Origin: Shewanella xiamenensis
GTDB taxonomy: Bacteria; Pseudomonadota; Gammaproteobacteria; Enterobacterales; Shewanellaceae
Direction: 5' to 3'
Assembly (NCBI RefSeq): GCF_014647135.1
Contig: NZ_BMOP01000003.1
Coordinates: 62,001 to 126,000 of the forward strand
DNA length: 64,000 nt
Shown here piece after piece: positions 17,652 through 25,571 of this stretch (positions within the stretch are counted from its first letter, which is position 1; each line of letters starts with the position of its first letter). The position numbers and the translations under genes are program-made. Below the pieces are notes generated by a model, which did not search any database, was not told the origin of the DNA, and saw only the letters and a list, made by a program, of their open reading frames with translations.

Positions 17652-17733
17652 TAACCCTCATCAAACAGAGCAAAAACCTAATACATTAAGTTACCTTGAT
17701 TATCTTGTATAACTGACCAGTCAAGACAGCTCA

Positions 17734-18069
17734 TTACGCATCAATTTCTTGCTGCAATTTTTCCAGCTCATCTAAAATATGCAGAAATTTTTGGCCAAAC
17801 TCCGTCACTTGATATTCGACCCGCGGTGGTAATTCGTTATAAATGACCTTATCTAAAATGCCAAATTCAATGTTCTTTTTTAAACATTGATTCAATACCT
17901 TAGTGGAGAGTCCCTCGACTGAGCGCACCATTTCTCCAGGCCTTTGGATCCCATTGGCCAACAACTGATAAACCGTTAATGACCATTTGCAACCATAAAT
18001 CGTCTCGACCATTCGGGCTGAGCGCTCAGGCGGCGATTTGCGAGAAATAATTTTTTCATTGTTATTCAT
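17734..18069 (-). CDS. HxlR family winged-helix transcriptional regulator
   Basis: This 111-residue protein has the compact winged helix-turn-helix of the HxlR/MarR-like group: IYGCKWSLTVYQLLANGIQRPGEM, then LSTKVLNQCLKKNIEFGILDK, then a wing with PPRVEYQVTEFG. Such regulators often respond to electrophiles or oxidants and control a divergent redox gene. Here the divergent neighbour is a short-chain dehydrogenase about 100 bases away, with a GTAC-repeat operator candidate between them. The family's usual N-terminal cysteine is not obvious; Cys27 in YGCKWS is the best candidate sensor. Confidence 0.87.
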   Translation of the reverse strand: MNNNEKIISRKSPPERSARMVETIYGCKWSLTVYQLLANGIQRPGEMVRSVEGLSTKVLNQCLKKNIEFGILDKVIYNELPPRVEYQVTEFGQKFLHILDELEKLQQEIDA

Positions 18070-18075
18070 AAAGAT

Positions 18076-18110
18076 GTACCAAAAAGTACCTGCCTAACCA
18101 ATTTGTACTT
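18076..18110. promoter_or_regulatory. Candidate HxlR operator (GTAC repeats)
   Basis: Three GTAC palindromes occur at 18076, 18086 and 18105. The first two are one helical turn apart, and the outer pair forms an inverted repeat AAGTAC/GTACTT. They sit just upstream of the regulator start and ahead of the divergent dehydrogenase gene, where an autoregulating HxlR protein would bind. Confidence 0.5.
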
Positions 18111-18171
18111 ACTGTTCAGATAGTTATTGAGTCCATAAGATTACCACCTTGATAATACATAGGAGTAGCAA

Positions 18172-18954
18172 ATGCAATTTAATACCTCAAATCTGGCCAT
18201 TATTATTGGCGGTAGTAGCGGCATCGGTTTTGAAACCGCTAAACAACTGGTCAAGCAAGGCGTACCAGTGCTTATCGTGGGTAATCAACAAGAAAAACTC
18301 ACCGCCGCCGTCGCTGCACTCAAACAGGAAAATACAATCCCCGAGTTACAGGTCGAGGGGTTTCAAGCCAACCTTTACCAAGCGGCGGATCTTAATCGAC
18401 TCATTACACACATCAACCAACTCGAGCATAAGGTCGGCTATCTCGTCAATGCGGCGGGGTATTTCAATCCCAAATCCTTTATTGACCACACTGAAGCCGA
18501 TTACGAACTGTATATGGGGTTAAATAAAGCGCTGTTCAGGATTACCCAAGCCGTGACCCACAAGATGATCGATGCTGGCGGTGGTAGTATAGTGAACATA
18601 GGGTCGATGTGGGCAAAACAAGCGGTTAAAGCCACGCCTTCGTCGGCATATTCAATGGCAAAAGCCGGGCTACACGCATTAACCCAACACTTAGCGATAG
18701 AACTGGCGGACAAGCATATTCGAGTCAATGCGGTTTCACCCGCGGTAGTGAATACGCCAATCTATAACGCCTTTATTCCAAAGGAAGAGCGAGACCAAGT
18801 GCTTGCAAGCTTTGATGCTTTTCATCCAATTGGACGAGTCGGCACCCCTGCCGATGTGGCAAATAGCGTATGCTTTTTGTTATCCGATGATGCGAGTTGG
18901 GTAACAGGTGCAATTTGGGATATTGATGGTGGTGTGATGGCAGGACGTAACTAA
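18172..18954 (+). CDS. Short-chain dehydrogenase/reductase
   Basis: This 260-residue classical SDR oxidoreductase has a Rossmann nucleotide-binding motif GGSSGIGFE (about residues 12-20), the structural NAAGYF segment, the catalytic Ser in IVNIGSM, and the YSMAK catalytic Tyr/Lys pair (about residues 160-164). The C-terminal end [15 protein letters not shown] is typical. The substrate is unknown. AGGAG lies seven bases ahead of the ATG. Divergence from an HxlR regulator suggests induction by a reactive compound, and the cupin gene downstream (67 bases) may be cotranscribed. Confidence 0.88.
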   Translation: MQFNTSNLAIIIGGSSGIGFETAKQLVKQGVPVLIVGNQQEKLTAAVAALKQENTIPELQVEGFQANLYQAADLNRLITHINQLEHKVGYLVNAAGYFNPKSFIDHTEADYELYMGLNKALFRITQAVTHKMIDAGGGSIVNIGSMWAKQAVKATPSSAYSMAKAGLHALTQHLAIELADKHIRVNAVSPAVVNTPIYNAFIPKEERDQVLASFDAFHPIGRVGTPADVANSVCFLLSDDASWVTGAIWDIDGGVMAGRN

Positions 18955-19021
18955 ATTCGCGAGTTAATGCACTGCGAGCAACACATAAATCATTTCATAA
19001 GATTAAATCAGGTCTAACACT

Positions 19022-19681
19022 ATGCTTAATATGAACTTTAACCAGCGTATCGTTATCCATACGCAGCCACAACCTTGGTTGCCAAGCCCTGCTCAAGGGG
19101 TGTGGCGTAAACCACTGGAACGGGAGGCTAAGGAGTCTGGGCACACCACCAGCATAGTGAAATATGAAGCGGGCTCGCAGTTTGCGACTCATAAGCATCC
19201 ATTGGGCGAAGAAATCTTTGTGCTTGAGGGCGTATTTTCCGATGAAAACGGTGATTATCCCGCGGGCAGTTATCTTCGCCATCCACCAGGGAGCCAACAT
19301 GCCCCTTTTAGCCAAACAGGTTGCGTGATTTTCGTAAAACTTAACCAATTCGATCCGCGGGATCTCGAACATTTAAGGATAAATACTCAACAAACCCCAT
19401 GGTTACCGGGTATAGGCGGCTTACAAGTCATGCCGCTACACGAGTTCGAGCATCAGCATACCGCGCTAGTAAAATGGCCTAAAGGTGAGAGATTTCAGCC
19501 ACATCGGCATTTTGGTGGTGAGGAAATCTTAGTGTTATCCGGCAAGTTTCAAGATGAATTTGGCGAATATCCACGCCACACTTGGGTACGCAGCCCTCAT
19601 ATGAGCGGCCATTTTCCTTTTGTCGAAGAGGAAACCATTATCTTAGTAAAAACTGGCCATTTGCCTATCAGCCCGATTTAG
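19022..19681 (+). CDS. Double-cupin protein, ChrR-like
   Basis: The 219-residue protein contains two cupin repeats. The first has HKHPLGEEIFVLEGVFSDENGDYP (about residues 57-80), the second HRHFGGEEILVLSGKFQDEFGEYP (about 160-183). Each supplies His and Glu metal ligands, as in the ChrR cupin domain that binds zinc in an anti-sigma factor. No anti-sigma domain is present here, so it is not an anti-sigma factor itself. Its role is unknown; position after the SDR gene and opposite the GMC oxidoreductase suggests a small redox or detoxification group. ATG at 19031 is an alternative start. Confidence 0.82.
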   Translation: MLNMNFNQRIVIHTQPQPWLPSPAQGVWRKPLEREAKESGHTTSIVKYEAGSQFATHKHPLGEEIFVLEGVFSDENGDYPAGSYLRHPPGSQHAPFSQTGCVIFVKLNQFDPRDLEHLRINTQQTPWLPGIGGLQVMPLHEFEHQHTALVKWPKGERFQPHRHFGGEEILVLSGKFQDEFGEYPRHTWVRSPHMSGHFPFVEEETIILVKTGHLPISPI

Positions 19682-19797
19682 CTCTATACAGCGGTGAATA
19701 GACCTTTATGCCGCATAAGTCTTAACAACTTACTTGTGCGGCTTAACGATTGTTGCTCATCCAAGGCTTAGTTACTTTCAGTTACATTGAGTTACAG

Positions 19798-21393
19798 TCA
19801 ACTTTTGCCATCGGTGAGCTTTTGCGCCAGTGCGGTGGCATTGCGCGCGGTAATACCATAAATCGATAGCTGCGGATTGGCCCCTAGACTGGTCGGGAAG
19901 ATAGAACCGTCCATCACCGACAGATTATCCAAATAATGTGACTGCCCATAGCTATTGACCATAGAGAGCTTTTCATCTTCGCCGAATGGACAGCCACCCA
20001 TCACATGGGCCGAGGCCACCACCGTCTTTAGCGGCGCTAAGTCCATTTGGGCAATGCTCTCTTTCGCTTCCTTCCATGACGACAAATAGGGCATACCATC
20101 GCTGATAGGCAGCACTTTTAATGCGCCTGCCGAAAATTGCAATTCGGCCATGCTGGCGTAGGCTCGCCGCGCTGCCCGCCAAAAAGCCTCGGTTAATGGA
20201 TAGTCCAAACTAAAGCCCGTTGGGGTTAAATGTACTTGTCCACCTTGACTGTCGGGATGATAACCGTCGCGAACCAAGGCGATAGTCACCTGCAACTGAT
20301 TAAACTGCGCCATCAACTCAGCATGGCTTAATCCGTAACCTATGGTCTTAGAGGCGATCAAAATCGGATGCACTGGCGGCACTTCGAGCTTGTAACCTAA
20401 CTCGCCATCTGCGCCATTTTTCCAAACAAACTCATCGGAATAGATAGATTGAGGTGCGCCGCTGTGGGCATTAATCGCATCGGCAAATACGCCGCCAGAA
20501 AGCACAGTGGGATGTAAAAAGGTTCGTTTGCCCAATAACTGGTAGGGATCGGGCACCTCAGAGCGCATCATTAAGGTCGGCGTGTGGATAGCGCCAGCGC
20601 TCAAAATATAGTGTTTGGCTTTAAACAGCAGCTCAACCGCAGTCGGCCTTAAATTAACGTCGAGCGCCTGTGCCTTGAGGGCAAAGACTTGGCCATTATG
20701 GTGTTCAATTTTAACGACTTTGGCGCGACTAATCAGCTGTGCGCCCTTCTCTAATGCACTCGGAATTGTCGTTACTAGCATCGACTGTTTGGCATTGACT
20801 GGGCAGCCCATCCCGCAATAGCCAGTATTCCAGCAGCCTGCGACATTGCGCTTTATCACAGTGTAATCCCAACCTAGGTTGATACAGCCTTGTTTGAGCG
20901 CGCCGTTATTACGGTTAGGCTCATAATTCCATTCGTGGATATTGAGCCGCTGCTCCATCAGCTCGAACCAAGGCGCTAAGGTTTCAGGATCGAGTCCGGC
21001 TACAGATTTATGCTGCGCCCAAAAGGCTAAGGCATCCTTTGGCGTACGGATCGAGGTGGTCCAATTGATGGTCGTAGAGCCACCCACGGCGCGACCTTGG
21101 AAGATACCAATCGCTTTATCGGCGGTTTTCATCGCCGCCGCCTGTTGATACAAATTCGGATACGCGACCCGCTCCTCCATATTAAAATCGCTGGAGGATT
21201 TAAGCGGTCCCGCTTCAATCATGATCACACTGAGCCCAGCTTGGGTGAGAATCTCCGCCGCTACGCCGCCGCCTGCGCCCGTGCCCACAATCACCACATC
21301 GGCTTCAAATTGTTGGTTTTCTTGCAGCTGACTGGCATCGGTATGTAACCAACCGGAATTTAAGCCTGTCACTATGGGATCTATGATTGCCAC
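19798..21393 (-). CDS. GMC-family FAD-dependent oxidoreductase
   Basis: This 531-residue FAD oxidoreductase belongs to the glucose-methanol-choline family. The FAD Rossmann motif is at residues 33-40 (VGTGAGGG) and GRAVGGSTTINWTTS is the second family motif. VMGGCPFGEDEKLS provides the active-site His region, and LSVMDGSIFPTSLGANPQLSIYGITARNA is the C-terminal signature. It has no signal peptide of its own. The GTG start at 21393 has GGAG nine bases upstream. The adjacent upstream gene encodes a Tat-exported small subunit, so the pair likely forms a periplasmic alcohol or sugar dehydrogenase in which the large subunit hitchhikes through Tat. Confidence 0.88.
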   Translation of the reverse strand: MAIIDPIVTGLNSGWLHTDASQLQENQQFEADVVIVGTGAGGGVAAEILTQAGLSVIMIEAGPLKSSSDFNMEERVAYPNLYQQAAAMKTADKAIGIFQGRAVGGSTTINWTTSIRTPKDALAFWAQHKSVAGLDPETLAPWFELMEQRLNIHEWNYEPNRNNGALKQGCINLGWDYTVIKRNVAGCWNTGYCGMGCPVNAKQSMLVTTIPSALEKGAQLISRAKVVKIEHHNGQVFALKAQALDVNLRPTAVELLFKAKHYILSAGAIHTPTLMMRSEVPDPYQLLGKRTFLHPTVLSGGVFADAINAHSGAPQSIYSDEFVWKNGADGELGYKLEVPPVHPILIASKTIGYGLSHAELMAQFNQLQVTIALVRDGYHPDSQGGQVHLTPTGFSLDYPLTEAFWRAARRAYASMAELQFSAGALKVLPISDGMPYLSSWKEAKESIAQMDLAPLKTVVASAHVMGGCPFGEDEKLSMVNSYGQSHYLDNLSVMDGSIFPTSLGANPQLSIYGITARNATALAQKLTDGKS

Positions 21394-21439
21394 TTGGAAT
21401 ACTCCATCTTCACATTATTGTTATTATTAGAAATTAGGC

Positions 21440-21946
21440 CTATTTGAACAACTCAGGCTTGGCGTAGTGGAGTCGGCTCCAATGCTCAGGACAAGCGTAA
21501 TAACTGGCCATCACTAATTCTCGCAGGCCTAAATAAGCCGTTTGCAATAACGCAAAGTAGCTGTGACGCCAAGTCTCCAGCATTTGGGTCAACTCGGCGG
21601 GAGAGCGCATTAACAGTGGCGTCATGCTTGAGGTCAGTAGCAATAATCCAAGGCGATTCTCGAGCATATCGAGTAGTTCAAATAACTCGGACTGCTGTTC
21701 ATCTGGCAACACAGCAATCGATTGTTTAATGGCATCTAAGGTGCGATTTTGCGCCGCCACCTTATGGGTTGCCACATCAGGCAAAGCCCCATCAAGCATC
21801 ACAGGCAACAGCACACTGAATAATAAGCGGTAGTCTTTCCCCTCGCCTTCATCGGGTAGACTAAATTCGGGAGAATAAAGATTCACCCCTAGGGCTATCG
21901 CCGCTGTACCAGCAAACGCGCCCAGTAAAAAGGTTCGTCTATTCAT
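21440..21946 (-). CDS. Tat-signal small subunit paired with the GMC oxidoreductase
   Basis: The 168-residue protein opens with MNRRTFLLGAFAGTAAIALG, a twin-arginine-type signal, followed by a helical domain of about 130 residues without cofactor motifs. This resembles gluconate 2-dehydrogenase subunit 3-type partners of GMC enzymes. I chose ATG 21946, six bases after GGAG, over the in-frame TTG just upstream. It lies 46 bases ahead of the GMC gene and is clearly in the same operon. The substrate and electron acceptor (often a cytochrome c subunit) are not encoded nearby, so the pathway stays open. Confidence 0.75.
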   Translation of the reverse strand: MNRRTFLLGAFAGTAAIALGVNLYSPEFSLPDEGEGKDYRLLFSVLLPVMLDGALPDVATHKVAAQNRTLDAIKQSIAVLPDEQQSELFELLDMLENRLGLLLLTSSMTPLLMRSPAELTQMLETWRHSYFALLQTAYLGLRELVMASYYACPEHWSRLHYAKPELFK

Positions 21947-22057
21947 CAATGTCTCCCCAAGACGCTTAGTGTTAAATTACTGTGCTACAATGACCGCGAA
22001 CCTAAATTAAACACACGTTTTAATTTTCAGCAATAGTTGATGCCAAGATAAGATCCC

Positions 22058-23041
22058 ATGCCAAACGCTTTTACACCGCCTTGGTGGGCCAAAAGTCCCC
22101 ATGTACAAACCATTTTGCCCGTATTCACTAAAGTGGCCAAACCTGTGCTTAAGCGACAGCGACTCGAGCTTCCCGATGGCGATTTTATCGATTTAGATTG
22201 GCAAGCTAGGCCAGAAATCGGTAAACCCATTGTGGTTATCATTCATGGATTAGAGGGTAGTGCCCAGTCCCATTATGCCAGACGCATTCTGCAAGCCTGT
22301 AAAGAACAAGAGTTAGCCGCCGTGGTTCACCATCATAGAAGCTGCTCAGGTGAAGCCAATCGTCTCGCCCGCAGTTACCACAGTGGCGACACCGACGATT
22401 TGCAGTTTAGCCTAAGCCAGCTGCAACAAACCTATCCGCAATCACCTTTATTGGCAGTAGGTTACAGCTTAGGCGGCAATGTATTGACCAAATATCAAGG
22501 CGAATATCAAGAGCACAGCCTGTTGAGTCGCGCTGTAGTCGTGTCGGCGCCGCTGCAATTATCGGCCTGTGCAAAACGCTTAGAGAATGGTTTTTCAAAG
22601 GTGTATCAAAGCCATTTAATCAAGCAGTTACAATATAAGGTCAATCAAAAGCTTAATGATCCAGAGCTTGCTGGCACTATGACCTTGACCCCAATCCAAG
22701 TTGCTAATCTCAATACTTTTTATGACTTTGACGATAAAGTCACCGCCCCGCTCCATGGATTTTTAGGTGTAGAAGATTACTATACCCGCGCCAGCGGCTT
22801 ACCCTTTGTTAGCCGAATCACTAAGCCTACGCTAATTATGCATGCCAAGGACGATCCCTTTATGACGGATGAGGTCATCCCGCATCCCAGCCAGCTTTCC
22901 GAACATGTGGAATATGAGTTACATGCCCATGGCGGCCATGTTGGTTTTATCGAAGGCGGCACGCCATGGAAGCCACGCTATTATTTAGAGCGGCGCATTT
23001 TAGACTTTTTACTCGCCAATGATGCGTCATCGGCACCTTAA
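22058..23041 (+). CDS. yheT: Alpha/beta hydrolase, YheT family
   Basis: This 327-residue hydrolase belongs to the YheT/ABHD1-3-like group. The sequence shows SPHVQTILP near residue 12, HGLEGSAQSHYARRI (oxyanion region), the nucleophile elbow VGYSLGGN (about residue 136), the acid in MHAKDDPFM and the base in HAHGGHVGF. The biochemical substrate is unknown in bacteria. It forms an operon with yheU (10-base gap), then prkB, the same order as in E. coli. Confidence in the family is high. Confidence 0.92.
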   Translation: MPNAFTPPWWAKSPHVQTILPVFTKVAKPVLKRQRLELPDGDFIDLDWQARPEIGKPIVVIIHGLEGSAQSHYARRILQACKEQELAAVVHHHRSCSGEANRLARSYHSGDTDDLQFSLSQLQQTYPQSPLLAVGYSLGGNVLTKYQGEYQEHSLLSRAVVVSAPLQLSACAKRLENGFSKVYQSHLIKQLQYKVNQKLNDPELAGTMTLTPIQVANLNTFYDFDDKVTAPLHGFLGVEDYYTRASGLPFVSRITKPTLIMHAKDDPFMTDEVIPHPSQLSEHVEYELHAHGGHVGFIEGGTPWKPRYYLERRILDFLLANDASSAP

Positions 23042-23050
23042 GGAACCCGA

Positions 23051-23296
23051 ATGCTTATCCCCTACAATGCCTTACTCCAACTCCCCAAAGAGACCTTAGT
23101 CAACTTGATCCGCGAATATCTGTTAGGGCAAGTGGAGGATGGTAGTTTTACCAGCCTAGATGAGCAAGAACTATCAGGTGCAATAGTGCAATGCCAACAA
23201 GCACTTAAACAGGGTAAACTCGTCTTAGAATACAGTGAAGAGGATGAGTCTTTTGCCATTCGTCACGCTGACCAAGTGGCCAAACGGCAAGATTGA
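23051..23296 (+). CDS. yheU: YheU family protein (UPF0270)
   Basis: This 81-residue protein begins MLIPYNALLQLPKETLVNLIREYLL, the conserved start of the YheU/UPF0270 family. It continues with VLEYSEEDESFAI, as in E. coli YheU (72 residues). The function is unknown. It follows yheT closely and precedes prkB, keeping the enterobacterial order. It is small, acidic and cytoplasmic. Confidence 0.9.
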   Translation: MLIPYNALLQLPKETLVNLIREYLLGQVEDGSFTSLDEQELSGAIVQCQQALKQGKLVLEYSEEDESFAIRHADQVAKRQD

Positions 23297-23380
23297 CCAT
23301 TAGTATCCCTGTGCCGTATAAATAGCTTATACGATTTATCGCTTCAACTGAGCGGCTCTTTAGGTTCCTAGGTAGAAAAA

Positions 23381-24268
23381 ATGTCAGCAAAACATCCAAT
23401 TATTGCAGTTACAGGCTCATCCGGCGCAGGAACCACCACAACCACCACAGCCTTTAGTCATATTTTTCGCCAACTTGGAATTAATGCCGCCTTTGTCGAA
23501 GGGGATAGTTTTCATCACTATACCCGCGCAGAAATGGAAGTGATGATCCGTAAATCCCAAGCCGAGAATCGTAACCTGAGCTATTTTGGCCCCGAGGCCA
23601 ATAACTTTGCCCGCCTAGAGCAATGCTTTCGCGATTATGGCGCCACCGGCCAAGGTGAAACCCGCAGCTATTTACATACCTTCGATGAAGCCGTACCCTT
23701 TAACCAAATGCCAGGCACCTTCACCCAATGGCGGCCACTGCCTGAAAACACCGATATGCTTTATTACGAAGGCTTACATGGCGGCGTAGTCACGGGCGAT
23801 GCCAATGTAGCCCAGCATGTCGATTTGCTGATCGGCATGGTGCCCATCGTAAACTTAGAGTGGATCCAAAAGATCATTCGTGATACTTCGGAGCGTGGCC
23901 ATAGCCGCGAAAAAGTCATGGGCTCGATTGTCCGCAGTATGGACGATTATATTAAACACATGACGCCGCAATTTTCGCGCACCCATATCAACTTCCAACG
24001 GGTGCCGACGGTAGATACCTCTAACCCCTTCAGCGCCAAGGATATTCCAAGCCTAGATGAAAGCTTTGTGGTGATCCGTTTTCGCGGCATCAACAATGTC
24101 GACTTCCCCTATTATTTAAGCATGATCCAAGGATCCTTTATGTCGCGGGTCAATACCCTAGTTGTACCCGGCGGCAAAATGTCCCTCGCGATGGAACTTA
24201 TACTCACACCGCTGATTAAGGATTTAATGGAAAAACGCCAACAGCTTAATAGTCCGCAGGCGAACTGA
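23381..24268 (+). CDS. prkB: Phosphoribulokinase-like protein PrkB
   Basis: The 295-residue P-loop kinase resembles E. coli PrkB and, more distantly, Calvin-cycle phosphoribulokinase. The nucleotide loop GSSGAGTTTTT lies near residue 12, an acidic EGDSFHHYTR segment follows, and LYYEGLHGG is the Walker B-like strand. RSMDDYIKHMTPQFSRTHINFQRVPTVDT is a family core. No Rubisco is expected in Shewanella, so the substrate is probably not ribulose 5-phosphate for carbon fixation; it remains unknown. It completes the yheT-yheU-prkB set. Confidence 0.9.
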   Translation: MSAKHPIIAVTGSSGAGTTTTTTAFSHIFRQLGINAAFVEGDSFHHYTRAEMEVMIRKSQAENRNLSYFGPEANNFARLEQCFRDYGATGQGETRSYLHTFDEAVPFNQMPGTFTQWRPLPENTDMLYYEGLHGGVVTGDANVAQHVDLLIGMVPIVNLEWIQKIIRDTSERGHSREKVMGSIVRSMDDYIKHMTPQFSRTHINFQRVPTVDTSNPFSAKDIPSLDESFVVIRFRGINNVDFPYYLSMIQGSFMSRVNTLVVPGGKMSLAMELILTPLIKDLMEKRQQLNSPQAN

Positions 24269-24288
24269 GATAGCGTTAACGTTTGACT

Positions 24289-24314
24289 AAAGGCTAATGA
24301 AATAAAGCCTTTTT
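24289..24314 (+). terminator. Probable terminator of prkB
   Basis: Seven-base arms AAAGGCT/AGCCTTT with a ten-base loop end in a short T tract, 20 bases after the prkB stop. Confidence 0.6.
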
Positions 24315-24409
24315 GAGCAATAGATTAAGTTTGATTTAAGCCATTGAAGTTAATCTTATTGGCATCGGGATTTCAGGCGAAAGAACGATAGTTGGCATAC
24401 TCTTGGGAG

Positions 24410-24690
24410 TTAATTCCCCCATCTTGATCTGTTGATTCCCTTGGGTATGCCAGCAACCCCATTCAGCGTTAAGTCTTAGCTGTTAATTCCACATCCATGC
24501 TTGATCTGTTGATTCCTTTGAGTATGTCAGCAACCCCTTCAAAGCTTTTAGTTGTAGCAATTAATTCCACATCCATGCTTGATCTGTTGATTCCCTTGGG
24601 TATGTCAGCAACCCCTTCAAAGCTTTTAGTTGTAGCAGTTAATTCCACTTCAATGCTTGAACTGTTGATTCCCTTGGGTATGTCTGCACC
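24410..24690. repeat. 78-base tandem repeats, about four copies
   Basis: Copies start at 24410, 24483, 24561 and 24639 (spacing 73, 78, 78). Each begins TTAATTCC and contains GATCTGTTGATTCC, then GGGTATGYCAGCAACCCC in full copies, where GGGT and ACCC can pair as a small hairpin. The first is diverged, the middle two nearly identical, and the last is cut short. They lie between convergent genes and have no spacers, so they are not CRISPR. The period is divisible by three, which yields an open frame, but nothing else suggests coding. Confidence 0.85.
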
Positions 24691-24701
24691 GCTGAACCAA
24701 A

Positions 24702-24795
24702 TAGGTTCTAGGTTCTAGGTTCTAGGTTCTAGGTTCTAGGTTCTAGGTTCTAGGTTCTAGGTTCTAGGTTCTAGGTTCTAGGTTCTAGGTTCTAG
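24702..24795. repeat. 13-copy heptanucleotide array (TAGGTTC)n
   Basis: Thirteen perfect copies of TAGGTTC run from 24702 to 24792, with TAG of a partial copy after. A further CTAGATTCTAG lies just downstream. It begins 12 bases after the last 78-base repeat, in the 3' space between prkB and the GNAT gene, so it is unlikely to switch a promoter. Confidence 0.95.
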
Positions 24796-24863
24796 CAGCC
24801 AAGCGCTCTCGCAGTTGCAAAGCAACGCCCTAGATTCTAGCAACAGCGTTTTTTTGCAGCGTC

Positions 24864-25361
24864 CTAGCAAACCAGATTTTTATACATCACCATACATTCC
24901 AAGGCGATACCGCGGGGTGAGCAATAGATAGATTCTTCCTCAAAACCTTCACCGCCGAAACCGTAGTGGCGATAAAACCCCACGGCATTGAGGGTAGATT
25001 CTAATCGCAATTGGGCGATGCCTAAGTTAAAGGCTTTTGTTTCAATAAATTGCAGTAACGACTTGCCGACACCTAAGCCCATCGCCTCGGGAGCAACAAA
25101 CAGCGCCTCGACCTGAGCATAGGGTTCATCCAGCATAATGGTACCAACCAAAGTGCCTTCTTGAGTCTCATCATCAAGGATTTCAGCCACATAAAAATGC
25201 GCGCCCACCATACGACGAAAAGATTCGGTCAATTCGCCCTGCATCCAAATCTGCAAGTCATCTTGAGCATAAAATCCGGCGCAGCCTTTATTAATCGCCG
25301 CATTACGAATGTCCCAGCAAGCCTTAGCATCTAATTGCGTTGCTTTACGTATCCTTAGCAT
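24864..25361 (-). CDS. GNAT family N-acetyltransferase
   Basis: The protein has the GNAT acetyl-CoA fold: LRIRKATQLDAKACWDIRNAAI at the start, then VEALFVAPEAMGLGVGKSLLQFIE (the pyrophosphate-binding motif A) and LESTLNAVGFYRHYGF (motif B). I chose ATG 25361 (165 residues), where homology starts and a GGGA lies five bases upstream. The open frame extends 24 codons further with a hydrophobic stretch that looks non-genuine. The substrate is unknown. It lies convergent to prkB across the tandem repeats. Confidence 0.82.
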   Translation of the reverse strand: MLRIRKATQLDAKACWDIRNAAINKGCAGFYAQDDLQIWMQGELTESFRRMVGAHFYVAEILDDETQEGTLVGTIMLDEPYAQVEALFVAPEAMGLGVGKSLLQFIETKAFNLGIAQLRLESTLNAVGFYRHYGFGGEGFEEESIYCSPRGIALECMVMYKNLVC

Positions 25362-25483
25362 AGTCATCCCGATAAATAGCCCTAGCCCTAGCTGTGGCCA
25401 TAACCATAGCCAACCGCTAATACGCTGAATCATAAAATAAACATATAAAGACTCATACTGCCCACGCTTTAATTTTATGCAAT

Positions 25484-25509
25484 AAAAAACCGCCCGAAGG
25501 CGGTTTTAA
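25484..25509. terminator. Intrinsic terminator downstream of pepB
   Basis: AAAACCGCC/GGCGGTTTT arms with a CGAA tetraloop (25486-25507) are flanked by an A run and a T run. It serves pepB on the minus strand. Confidence 0.85.
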
Positions 25510-25571
25510 TACAATAAGAAGCTTTACTTGCAAGCTTAGCCGCAAAAGCAAACTCAGTCGCGAAAGCAAAC

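Noticed and set aside
24497..24718. Open frame of 73 codons with 26-residue repeats over the 78-base tandem repeats
   Set aside because: It arises because the repeat period is a multiple of three. No ribosome site or known family is seen, and the end runs into the heptamer array.
24410..24795. Possible CRISPR array
   Set aside because: Repeat units are directly adjacent without unique spacers and no cas genes are near.
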